DNA of 64,000 nt from Patiria miniata. Taxonomy: Eukaryota; Echinodermata; Asteroidea; Valvatida; Asterinidae. The stretch's first letter is position 1, and every line of letters starts with the position of its first letter. Below are positions 18,800-29,069 of the stretch, piece after piece. The stretch lies in NCBI RefSeq assembly GCF_015706575.1, contig NW_024037057.1, positions 6,505,203-6,569,202 of the forward strand, written 5' to 3'. Made by a program: the position numbers and the translations under genes. Below the pieces are notes generated by a model, which made no database searches, was not told the origin of the DNA, and worked only from the letters and a program-made list of their open reading frames with translations.

Positions 18800-20630
18800 C
18801 TCGTACGGCCTCCGCGTGCAGAGATTGGGTTTAAGGCCGTCTTCGTTTCAATTTGTAATGTCTGAGAAATCCCAACCATGAAAAAAATTCACAGTAAAAA
18901 TGGAGGACGAGACCTCAGTCAAGTGTGTAACGGTCGCCGTGGAGACGACTCCGCGTGACGTCACGCGTACTTCTACGGCGCATTCTAATGGTCTGTCAAG
19001 CTTAAGTCAGCCTGGGGATTAAAACCATGGAGCTGGAGCGCGAATCCGAATCGGAGACGAAGCCAAGGATTCGTAAACCCCCAAAAGCCGGGGCTATATG
19101 GCGCCCCCTCGTGTTCAAGGACTCATTTACATACTGCAATGATTATAATTATGCATTCCTCGCCGATTCCTGCGCAAAACTGCACATGTACTTCGGCGTT
19201 GATTGATGAACGGATGCTCGGAATGTTTACGCGGAGACACGCAGCCTAGCCGCAGCAAGCTGAGGACACGGAGTATTAGTCGAGCAGCCTGCGTGCACGT
19301 GTTTCATTCTCTGGCCTCTTTTCTCTCTAATACAGCCGATCAGTGACAGCTAGCTACACAGATTCACTCGAGCTTTAAGCAAGAGAGAAAAAGTACTCAC
19401 TACTGAAAATTCTCTCAGACTACGTACCATCTTTAAAGACGATCTCGTGCTGGGAGCTGCCGTCCTTTCCACGGCAAAGATGACTGGAGTTTTCCTTGGT
19501 CTTGAGACTTCGGCCTGGAAGTCATCGATTTTATGTTATGCTTCCGTGTGATAGTTGCAGATTCGGGAGAGTGCTTCACCAAAAAGACTCCTAAAAAAAG
19601 GTTTGTCTTAAAAAAATGTCAGATATTTCTACCAAACTATTTCTACAAATCTTCTCATTCGCTGATTGGTACCTTAATCGTCTTTGTTCGTCTTTGTATA
19701 TTAACTTTCAAGGCCAGGTATAAACTTTTTTCATTCGTAGAAAGGCAACTATGACTTTCTTTTTAAAAGAAGTTTGATGATTCAAAAAAAATTGTTCTTG
19801 TTTTCCTCTAACCTATAATCTATATAGTTGGCTCTAAGGCTCTATAGCCTTGTTCAGGGCGATATGCATCAGACATGATGTATTGAAAAATGTCTGAGTC
19901 TTTGTTTTACGACAAATCTGACGCATCAGCCAGGATAATCAGTTGTTATTTTGTGGTCGAAAGTCTCAATTCAAGGCGATTTGTTTTCGTTGGAAATGCG
20001 CGAAGATTAAGTCGTGTGTCGTGACGCGGTATGAGTAATACCCAGAGCCGGTTCAACAGACGTCCCCTGGGACGGATCATGCAATTGCATGCGCGCGCCG
20101 GCAAGACGGCAACGGAGAAAAAAATGCTCCTAGTCGCCGTCTCTTGTCTTCATCCCATCGACATCATTCAAGACGTTATATAGCATCTGATCTTTTTGCC
20201 CTCTCTCTCTGCCGGAGATGTACCCTGGAGGTCGCGATGAATGAGAAGGTAAGTGATCATCGGCTAGTTTTGATTTTTTTTTTCTTCCCGGCTCCTCTGC
20301 CGCTGTAAAGTGAAGCGATCGAACACATGGATGTCCGTTCCTGCCCTTTTTCATTTACCTCTCGGCAAATTTCTTGTCGCAAGACGGTCATCGACATCAC
20401 ATCAGTGATTCTCGCTTGGTTTGTCGTTGTACGCGGATTCACCGCACTTCAGAAGTAAGTTGCTGTTGTCTTGAAGAGTGTGGTCACCGATGATTCTTCA
20501 GTTTTTGTTTCAATGAAGGCCATCATCGATCAAGGCAACCATTGAACTATCTTATCGGAAAAGGGATCCGAAACTGTCTGCAAGTTCACGTGCCGATAGT
20601 AAGCCTAAGTCAGTGGTCCGTGGAATGGAT
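18800..20630. other. CpG-rich stretch without a proven gene; possible promoter
   Basis: Less AT-rich than its surroundings, with many CG steps. TTATATAGC at about 20177 lies some 70 bases before a consensus donor AAG|GTAAGT at 20249. A 59-codon frame with a strong start context begins at 19027. These would fit a promoter and first exon of an unrecognised gene or lncRNA. Weak evidence. Confidence 0.25.
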
Positions 20631-20631
20631 A

Positions 20632-21128
20632 TACAGGGTGGATTTAAAAAAAAACGAAACCGAGATATTATTGCTAATTGGAACAGAAGTAGGGCACATG
20701 TGAATCAAAGGGAAGTATCCTCTGTTAGGGTTGAATCTCCTTTTTAAAATGACACCCTGGCCATGTCATTACATTCATGGTTGAATGAGCAGGACCAATT
20801 TTATGAAAGGGTCTATTTAGAGAGTTGCTCCACTTTTCAATTGTGGTTTTTGTTGTGTCTTTTGTCACAGAGTCAAAGGCTATGGTTGCCAATCAAGCCA
20901 GGGGAGGAAAAAAAGAGATTTCGCCATGAAAAGTGGCGCAAGTCTCTTAATAGACCCTTTCATAAAATTGGTCACTGCTCAGTCAACCGTGAATGTAAGG
21001 ACATGATCTGGGAGTCATTTTAAAGAGGAGATTAAATCCTAACAGAGGATATCTCCCTTTGATTCACATGTAACCTTCTTCTGTTCCAATTAGCAATAAT
21101 ATCTCGGGGTTTTTTTATCCACCCTGTA
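20632..21128. mobile_element. Foldback mariner-like MITE (TACAGGGTGG ends)
   Basis: Almost entirely palindromic. TACAGGGTGGATTTAAAAA at the left returns as its complement at the right, and the arms run on through GCTAATTGGAACAGAAG to about 230 bases each. A TA at each edge fits a TA target. No transposase. Confidence 0.8.
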
Positions 21129-21437
21129 TTATGTTCGACGAATGTTAAATGCTTTTCATAAGAATCCGTTGAGGAAGCCCACAATTTTTGGTGAGCCAGG
21201 TGATTTTCCAAAGCGAGTATCTCAAATTATTGGGTAAACACGAAATGATGGATTTTTAAGCCGCGTCATTCAACTCCCCTGTCTTATGCTAGGTATGATT
21301 TTGGGCATGATGTCACCACTGTTATACATCTGATTCGCGTTGTCGTGAATGAAAGACTTCAAACGAATACAATTTGGATATAGAGAGCTAAAACACACCG
21401 GCAAATCAATTGTTCACTTGCCTTGTGACTTTTACTA

Positions 21438-22013
21438 AAAAAACTTCCTACTGTTGATCCCAAATGACTCTGATGTTTACCAATGGAATTAAACCAAAGT
21501 GTCAGATCATGTATTAAACAAGGCATGACACATTTTATGGGGGGAGTTTCATCAGCTTTGTGCAAGAGGGTGAGACTTAAATATCACTTTCAGAATCTGC
21601 CACTTTCGACTTGGCGTCCTCCAATATCGATACAGCACTGGAGACGGTGGCGGAAGGCGCGTGCTGATCAGGCGTCCCTTTGCAACTCTTGATGTGTTTC
21701 GCGGAACGATCGAGGAGGTGTGCAATGACATCAGGGGTGATCCAGCATTCCTTCAGATGCTTTCGGCCACAGCGCGCACCTTCCGCCGCCGTCTCCAGCG
21801 CTGCATATCGACATTGGAGGACGCCAAGTTGAAAGTGGCAGCTTCTGAAAGTGAATATTCTTGTCGAATGGCGTTTAAAATCTCACCCTCTTGCACAAAG
21901 CTGATGAAACTCGCTCCATAAAATGTGTCATGTCTTGTTTGCATGATATAAAATTGTGGTTCAATTCCATTGGTAAACAACATAGTTATTTAGGATCAAA
22001 AGAAGAACATGTT
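21438..22013. mobile_element. Large inverted repeat of a mariner-type transposon relic
   Basis: Left arm 21438-21660 and right arm 21770-22013 are complementary at about 85% by eye (for example GTTTCATCAGCTTTGTGCAA and its complement). Together with the loop they contain a transposase-like coding tail. It looks like two copies of one element end joined head to head. Confidence 0.65.
21661..21860 (+). pseudogene. Mariner/IS630-type transposase C-terminal relic
   Basis: The frame reads RRPFATLDVFRGTIEEVCND, then IRGDPAFLQMLSATARTFRR and RLQRCI. The pattern of a helix, I-R-x-DP, and T-x-x-x-RRRLQRCI resembles the last helices of mariner-family transposases, which commonly end near RRLxxCIxxxGxHFE. 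The catalytic DDE region is absent. A remote match made from memory. Confidence 0.35.
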
Positions 22014-22563
22014 TGGGTTTTTTTGACACGTAGTACCATACAGCACTATATAGATTCTTGTTCTTTCTACTGCCGAAAGCATTATCACATTAACTACTCG
22101 ATCTTCGCAATTCGCGCAGCCCACGAGCCGCCCTTCTTAAAAGCCTATTTATTTCGTCAAATGTCATTTCGTGCCGTACAATTGCCAAGTCTGGCACAAA
22201 GGGACCAGTCTTTGAACAAGTTGACATTAGCCTCGCCATTGTGACGCCTTGTAGCGCATGGGTTTTCAGCGCTCGGCCCTTGTGGGGAAATGTGATGCAT
22301 GTGAAGTGGTTCACATTGTACTGCATGTGTTCTAGAATTAATGCTTCCTTGTTCCCCTGGCAAGGAGGTAGCGAAACCGGGTACTTCGCGGTGCGTCGTT
22401 GAAGGCCGTTATCGCCGTTTTAAATTATGCAGTCAATATTCTGTAACAATGCCCGTCTTCAGTTACTGCCATCCTAACATCGAGCTGCTTGTTGAGTTGC
22501 CATCAAGACCACATCTCTTCGAGTGTCCAATCAGACAATATCACTAAGCAAACGTACGCATAT

Positions 22564-23232
22564 TACAGGGTGAGTAATAAAAAAAAAAAGGGAAAATGGC
22601 GCCCCCTATTTTCAAAGAAGTTCTGCATGTAGCGCGTTCAAAATCTAGGATGTCAAAGCCCAATTTATAAGCTTTATTTAGTAAAAGAATTGTTCATATC
22701 GCACGGATCACAATAAAGGTAAGTGATATTTCAACAAAACGAAAACAATTCACATATAAAAAAAAACCCATCAGAACCCTCTCATAACCATTATAACTGG
22801 CACTTTATTATATCATAACCTTTATGTAAACGCCTTCTGCTTCCAATGTTCAAACAACATGCTTGATATTGTCAGGAGTTTGTATAGTCTTTAATTGCCC
22901 TGCCTTCTACTTGGCTAACCGAAGAATTATTGGATTATTCTGATATCGTTTTCATGATACGACATGGTTTCATTGACTGAAATCAGTACCTTAAATGCGA
23001 TCGTTTTCATGATACGACATGGTTTCATTTGACTGAAATCAGTACCTTAGTGCGATCGTTGACAAAATTTTTAAAACTGTGTTTGTGTTCAAAGTTCCAA
23101 AACTCAAAAAGTACACGAGTGATTTGAATGACTCTTGTACTTAAAGAAAGCATATTAATTGGGCTTTCACATCCTAGATCTGGAAAGCGCTACATCCAGA
23201 ACTTCGTTACAAAATACGGGGCGCCATTATTT
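22564..23232. mobile_element. TACAGGGTGAGT foldback element, right end lost
   Basis: The left edge TACAGGGTGAGTAATAAA and an arm through GTTCTGCATGTAGCGC pair with 23157-23230. The terminal right bases are replaced by the next repeat at 23226. Family members: 24748, 37862 and 57295. The interior holds a 56-bp tandem duplication. Confidence 0.7.
22945..23056. repeat. 56-bp tandem duplication
   Basis: Two near-identical copies containing TCGTTTTCATGATACGACAT, inside the loop of the foldback element. Confidence 0.85.
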
Positions 23233-23480
23233 TGTGGGCCATGAAATTGAGGTCTTGTAAAAACAGAAGGGTGGAAGCCATGCACAGGACTGCAAGTTCG
23301 CATTTCTGTGAAATTCTGATAAAATTGGGCCCTGTAATATTTGCTCTATTTTGCAATGGAGCGCAAGCATCAGTTTATTTTCAAAATGTCGATGGGCTAC
23401 AGAACTACTTTTATAGGGGTGACTTTATTTGGATGGAATTTTCCCCCAACAAGTCATTGGTTAGCCCCAAGAAAAAAAAA
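23226..23480 (+). repeat. Interspersed repeat, copy 1
   Basis: ATTATTTTGTGGGCCATGAA through GGATGGAATTTTCCCCC recurs at 58285-58525 at about 80% identity by eye, same orientation. The shared stretch includes GAAATTGGGCCC-like and TGCTCTATTTTGCAA blocks. No terminal repeats or coding potential; family unknown. Confidence 0.65.
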
Positions 23481-24065
23481 TCAACAGAAAATGAAAGTTG
23501 ATGAAATAAGCTTTAATTTGATGTGTGTCTCAAACACATTGGCGAGTTGTGAGTATTTTTCCTGAATTTCGTATCACTGGGGTCTATTGCAGTATGTACT
23601 GGTCTGCAACCTTAGCAAACATTTCCTGTGTTCCGTTAATGTCCCGTAGCAGCTTCAGGTAGTACATGTAATTGACAAACTCTCAACTTGGTCGCCAGAC
23701 GACAAATTTGTCGCTCACTATTACCGGCGCCGACGGGAACCAGACTCGACTTGCCTAAAGTGTCTCTGCTACACGTTTGTAATGCATGTGTCTGGGTCAC
23801 TTCAGCGTGTTGTGTGTCAACGTGCCGACAGAGTAACGTAATGTAGCCGTTGAACTAGGCTAGCGGGCTCGCAAATAAATGGATCGTGTTTCAACCTTTG
23901 GAACGGTTTCCGTTTTAGCGGTTTATCAGGAACACACTGAATAACCTAATAGCCAACATAGCCTAATCGACATCAACTCGACTGTATGAGGACCATCACT
24001 TACTTCATAGTAATAGGTATAGTTTGGTGTAAAATTGAGAATGTTTTAGCTTAAATCATTTAGTA

Positions 24066-24334
24066 ATTCAGGTTGGCGTAGCGGTACTTTCCTCGCCTTC
24101 CACCGCTGTGACCCGGGTTCGAATCCCGCCAGGGCCAATATGTGGATTGGGTTTTCAGTCCCTACCTGATTCCGTGGGTTTTCCTCAGAATAATCCTCTG
24201 GGCTTTTCCTCCCACCTCTAAAACTGTACATTCTTCTCATTGTCCTCTCTCCACAGGTTTCTTCGGGCTTTCGAGCTACAGTGCCTAGGGCACTTTTGAG
24301 GAAACCTTGGTTTCATTACCAGAAAGAAATAAAA
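24066..24334 (+). mobile_element. tRNA-derived SINE family 2, forward copy
   Basis: Box A TGGCGTAGCGG at about 24074 and box B GGTTCGAATCC at about 24116 form a clear tRNA-like head. The body GATTGGGTTTTCAGTCCCTA and tail CCTTGGTTTCATTACCAG match the reverse copy at 15503-15768. Confidence 0.85.
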
Positions 24335-24747
24335 TACCAATTTTCTTAAATCTGGAAATCTTAGAACACGAATGTGCATTGCTTTACCGTGTAATAGAGC
24401 TTTTGCGTAGCAGCCATCTCAGAGGGCAATGCCTTTGTTTTTGCTGGGACATGCATGAGTGAACCGTTTGTGCATTCATTGTTAAGAATTACAATAACAA
24501 AAGGTGCCCTCTAAGATGGCTATACGCATCAGGTCTGTAAGAATCACCTCAGGATTACATTATTCAAATCCTGATTTCCGCAGTCCATTCACTCTAAAGG
24601 AAAGCCTAATGTAGTGCTCGATGGCATTCTCTATGGTGCCAACCCTTTCCATATTTGAAATTGTGATATTCAAGTTTGATCAGTATCCAGCTGGAATCAT
24701 TTGCTGCTTATTACATTGTTATAGTCTTTGAGCAATGGGCTGTGCAG

Positions 24748-25623
24748 TACAGGGGGAGTAAAAAAAAAAGTGAAACCTAAGGCCAAAAAAAAAAGTCTCC
24801 GGTTTCTGGTATGGAGCTTGTCCAAAAAGTGGTGCGGCGACGCGGCTTTTTTTTTTTTTACCCGATTTTTTGCTTCAAATGTCGGCTGATGACTGCAAAT
24901 GGTGCCCGACTAAACTTAGTGCAAATATATGGGAGTCCAGAGAGGCCACATAAAGCTTATTCTTGTTCATAACCCCATCTAAAAACACGTTGAAATTGCG
25001 CAGCAGCAGAATTCCAGTCAAACCAGTGAGTTTGGCGGTTTTGAGACATCATCTTTCATTGAAAAAAAACCTTTTTCATTTTGCCGACGCGCATGGCTAC
25101 GGCGACGCGCGCGCATACCAGAAACCGGAGACTTTTTTTGGCCTAACTGATATAGACCATTTTTTTAATGAGGTTTTGCACGTAGCACAATCAAAATCTA
25201 GGATATAAAAGCCCAATTAATAAGCTTTCTTTTAGTACAAGAATCATTCAAATCACTCGTGTACTTTTTACGTTACGGAATTTTAAACACAACCACCGTT
25301 TTAAAGTTCTGTCCACGGATCACACACAAGGTAAGTGTTCTGTCTGCAAAACGAAAACAATTCACATAGGAATGTGTGTGAATTGTTTTTGTTTTGCTGA
25401 AAGAACGCACATCTTTTTTGTGATCCGTGGACAGAACTTTAAAACGTTGGCTGTGTTCAAAATTCCATAACTTGAAAAGTATGTGAGTGATTTGAATGGT
25501 TCTGGTACTAAAAGAAAGCTTATTAATGGGCTTTCATATTTTGAAAGTGCTACATGCAGAACTTATCAAGAAAATGGTCCTGCCATTTGGGTTTCTTTTT
25601 CTTTTCTTTTTACTCACCCTGTA
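24748..25623. mobile_element. TACAGGG foldback element split by a nested MITE
   Basis: The left edge TACAGGGGGAGTAAAA is separated from the rest of the left arm (resuming at 25147) by a Harbinger-like MITE. The right edge is TACTCACCCTGTA at 25611-25623. The arms meet around 25360-25385 at a palindromic AATTCACA step. The 57295-57761 copy lacks the insert. Confidence 0.85.
24781..25143. mobile_element. Harbinger/Tourist-like MITE, copy 2 (nested)
   Basis: TAA duplications at 24778-24780 and 25144-25146. Over 90% like the 5916-6288 copy by eye, with mirrored GTCTCCGGTTTCTGGTATG ends. It inserted into the left arm of the foldback element. Confidence 0.85.
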
Positions 25624-26151
25624 CTTTAAAATGTTTGGTGTTAGGCCGCGACTACTTGCCATTACGATAATCATGGATGCATATGCGCATGGTAACCTAT
25701 TGTCTTGTACATTTTGCTATTTTCGAATTTTATCCCCACCCCCCAAAAAAGATTCCTTTTACAAATTGCTATTTTTCTAGCAAAAGAAAGGCTACTCGCT
25801 TTTGAAAGAGATATCGACCGTAAAAAAAATCGGTCCATGTTTATCACTTTACAATTTCGAATTATTGGCTGCCAGATAATACTGTCCTTTCTTGCGGGGT
25901 TCCCGCCCCACAATCAGTATTGGTAATGTGCGTACCGTGAGCCAGTCTGCTCGCAAAGCGGATCTGTTTATGCCCAAAACAAAACGAAAATAAATTTCCA
26001 CAGGTTCACAGACGTCCAAAAAAGGCGAAAGAAGTTTTTTTGGTTAGAATTAAACATACAGGTTGAAAATTTATTAATCAAAAAAAAAATCGAATTTGTT
26101 GAAGAGCACGCGGAACGCAACTTTTAATGTGATTTCGCGCTTCACCTATTA

Positions 26152-26326
26152 AGCCCGGTTCATACTTCATGCGAAAGCGAACGCGAATCTGTGACGTCAT
26201 GGCAAGTATTCGGGCTGCGAATTAGCAAAAGTTGAACACATTTCAACTCGGGCGAATTTCGCAGCGAATGTTTCATGACGTCAAATTCGCTTCGCATTCG
26301 CATTCGCATGAAGTATGAACCGGGCT
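26152..26326. mobile_element. AGCCCGGTTCATACTTC MITE, solo copy
   Basis: TTA duplications at 26149-26151 and 26327-26329 flank mirrored ends AGCCCGGTTCATACTTCATG. Size 175 bp. TTA targets suit a Harbinger-like origin. Relatives are clustered at 41991-42486. Confidence 0.8.
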
Positions 26327-26329
26327 TTA

Positions 26330-27155
26330 GACGAAAATGAACTGACATCCGCACTCCCCATCTGTGTGGGGAGGGCAGAAATGATTTATCGGTGAATATA
26401 CTTTCCCTGGCCTTATACATCACGGGAAACTGACATGAAACTTTAAATCAATTTCGTGATATCTGTACCACTCCGAAAAGTGACGTTGGATTCTTAATCA
26501 CGGAAAACGCTTCAATAACATTGTATATTGGAAGCGACAGCTGTCATGACAAATCTTGTTTTCCCAAAACACTTTAGGTTATTTTTTGGTACAGGAAGCT
26601 TCGAAGAATTTCAGATAATTTACGTTTCAATTATGAAATCAGGGTCCCCTTCGAGCAAAATTTACGACCCGACCTGTTTGCCACAATGTGCGTATTCATC
26701 TTAATCATTTTTTTTCTCTGTCTCTTCAGGGACGGCAGGGGTTGACATCCATGTTCCGGGGCCACGTTTCGTCAGACGCCATGCTGCAATTTTGGCGGGC
26801 TGTTAATGAGGTCCTTGAGACTCCATGTTGACTGCTGCCGAAATTGGCCCCGATACAAGTGTACATGAATTGAGGAGTGTGGACGATACGACATTAATGT
26901 TGAGCTTGTTGATTAGGAAGCGAGGAAACATATAACAGCCTTGCTGACGACTGTCAAGACTCAAGAGGTAGGGTTTCTTTTTAATTTGTTGCAAAAAGGA
27001 AGCATGAATTGTCATTTCAGTGGCTTTTTTTTTTAACTGCCAAGTTAAAATATCATCGGCATGTATGTCCGGCTGTTTCTTTGGCTGACCATGTATATGG
27101 GTTCACATGTCTTTAAAATGTCTTGGATTTTGTCTGTGTTAATGCACATACAGTT
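26330..27155. other. Gene-free stretch with one possible splice acceptor
   Basis: A strong pyrimidine tract ends in CAG at 26727-26729. It is followed by a 33-residue frame (GRQGLTSMFRGHVSSDAMLQ onward) to TGA at 26829-26831. This could be a terminal exon of an unknown transcript or chance. Nothing else stands out. Confidence 0.2.
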
Positions 27156-27159
27156 ATAT

Positions 27160-27620
27160 TCAGGGTGAGTCAAAAAGAAAGTTACCAATATTAATGAATT
27201 TTTTTTTCATCTTAAACATTTGAAACACCAATAAAGTATCTGAAAAGAGCATCTTCTTCCACTCGTCTCAAAAAAGGAATTACTGAAATTGATCCAAGCT
27301 ATCAGGAGTTATGAACGTTTGACTAAAGGAAGTAATTTTTGCAGCTGTCCATGGAATGCCATTAGAAGTTACTGAGCTAAATGAATATTACAGATTCGTA
27401 GAAAGGATAACCGATCAGTGGTAGACAGCCGAGTTTTGTGATCTTTTTTACTGAAATAGACATAACTTGGGAATGGAGTATGCAAATTACGTGAAATTTT
27501 CACAGTGAAAAGTTAATAAGATGTACTTTATCCCTTTGTTTTTGGTGAGAAATGGAGCCAGCCAAATATTGTTTTAAATATTTTTCAAATTAGGTAACTT
27601 TCTTTTTGACTCACCCTGTA
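27160..27620. mobile_element. Mariner-like MITE with GTTACC ends
   Basis: The left end CAGGGTGAGTCAAAAAGAAA, then GTTACC, is mirrored at 27592-27620, ending CACCCTGTA. The inner arms do not pair, unlike the foldback elements, so it is a separate subfamily with related termini. Confidence 0.8.
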
Positions 27621-28492
27621 TGTAAACCTGAACTCCCATGTGCTTTGGTTTCTCGTGATCATCATGCCGCCATCTAATAAGATCTACTCTATTGTTCTGA
27701 CGGGTACGAAAAACAAAAAGTAGAACTTGATCTTGAAATAGAAATCAAATTGTCAAGTTCAATTACAATTCATGGTCTTTCTTTTTGAAAGCGAGACAGT
27801 GTTACTGCTTGCCTTGTGGTATTAGAAAGTACGAAAGAATGGCATCACCGAGTTAACCTAATTCCCTTTAATGACAAACCTTAATCATTAAGGATAGGTG
27901 ATTCTTTTCAAAAATTAAGGAGTTATCCTTTTCCTCCAGAAATCTTGAAATCCTATAAACAAATCACATAACTTGGTTAGTCTCCCAAAATCCAATTGAA
28001 GAGCTCACAGTTTCGCAAGCCATATCCTTTAAAAATATATATATATTACCTGACGGCGAAATTGCAATAATAAGATCATGACAATTTATCGGAAATCTAA
28101 GATAGTGAAGCCTAACTTGTTTTCCACTGCGTGGGCTTGATTGAACGCTTATACCCTGACTTCGTATATACCTATACATACTCGAAACTTAAAGCCTGTA
28201 AAAAGACATTTTATGTATATGCATGCTTCGAAGGCTTGAAGCGATGTGACAGCTCCACGATTATGATCGCCCGTTTCCAATTTTCATCATGAAAATTTCA
28301 TCTGGGTGAGAGACACTCTTTGGTATACCCCGGAGCCACACTCCGAGAGAAGCTTGTCAGCGCGAGCCAAGTCGCCGTGCGAACAGCCACTGCACCCCGG
28401 TGACGACTTCTCTGTCTCACGGCGGAGGATAAAATATTCACAGCCGTCTGGACTGTGATATACCGTTATAACCTTAAGCACACACCGCCGTA
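27621..28492. other. Gene-free stretch
   Basis: AT-rich sequence with a short AT repeat near 28037. I see no coding exon, repeat copy or structured element. Confidence 0.5.
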
Positions 28493-29069
28493 TTAAAGGG
28501 TTCATGACATGAATTTTAATTGGGAACATAATTTGTGCAACTTTCTACTCTTAAATGTATGAAAACAAATTGACATCCCTTTTTGGTTAATCTTGATTGA
28601 AAAGACCGCTTCTTTAACATTTAAAAATTCCCATGTTTTTGCGGACAAATGGGGCGCTGTTTCTGTGATGTCATTTCAGCTAGACACTGTTCATATGCAG
28701 TTGAGGGGTTTTCTGTTCAAATTGTGAACTCAAAATGTGCTGATTGAAAACATTTTGTGAGAAACCTTTGCTCATTGGCCTACTGTCGTGTACTGAAACA
28801 ACGAATCGCTAAAGAAAAGAAAATTTACGACAGCAAGATATTCAAAATTCTGGCAAACGTTTGTGCTGAAATAGCTGCAACATTGAGTTGTCTGCCTGAA
28901 ATGACATCACACTTCTGCACATGGATATGAAAATTCGCATTAGCAGAAAACCAAAAAGGCACCAAAATGCCCTTAAAATGGCAAAATGAAAATAAATTGA
29001 AAACAAGCCTGGGATACAAAGGGGCATTCCCAAGAACCACATAAAAAATTACATAACATGGCCCTTTAA
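28493..29069. mobile_element. TTAA-target MITE, second family
   Basis: TTAA at both edges. The ends AAAGGGTTCATGACATG and AAAGGGCCATGTTATG (complement of the right) are imperfect mirrors. An inner TGATGTCATTTC step is mirrored at about 28900. The start recurs as a fragment at 12173. Confidence 0.6.

Noticed and set aside
19027-19206. 59-codon frame with a near-ideal start context
   Set aside because: Low-complexity Glu/Ser/Lys start and no homology; kept only as part of the possible promoter region.
23880-23950. CCTGATAAACCG...GAAACACG as another hammerhead
   Set aside because: The core does not fit CUGANGA and the pairing is better explained by a simple imperfect hairpin.
24070-24135. Possible tRNA gene on the plus strand
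   Set aside because: It is the head of a SINE with a second copy at 15503-15768.
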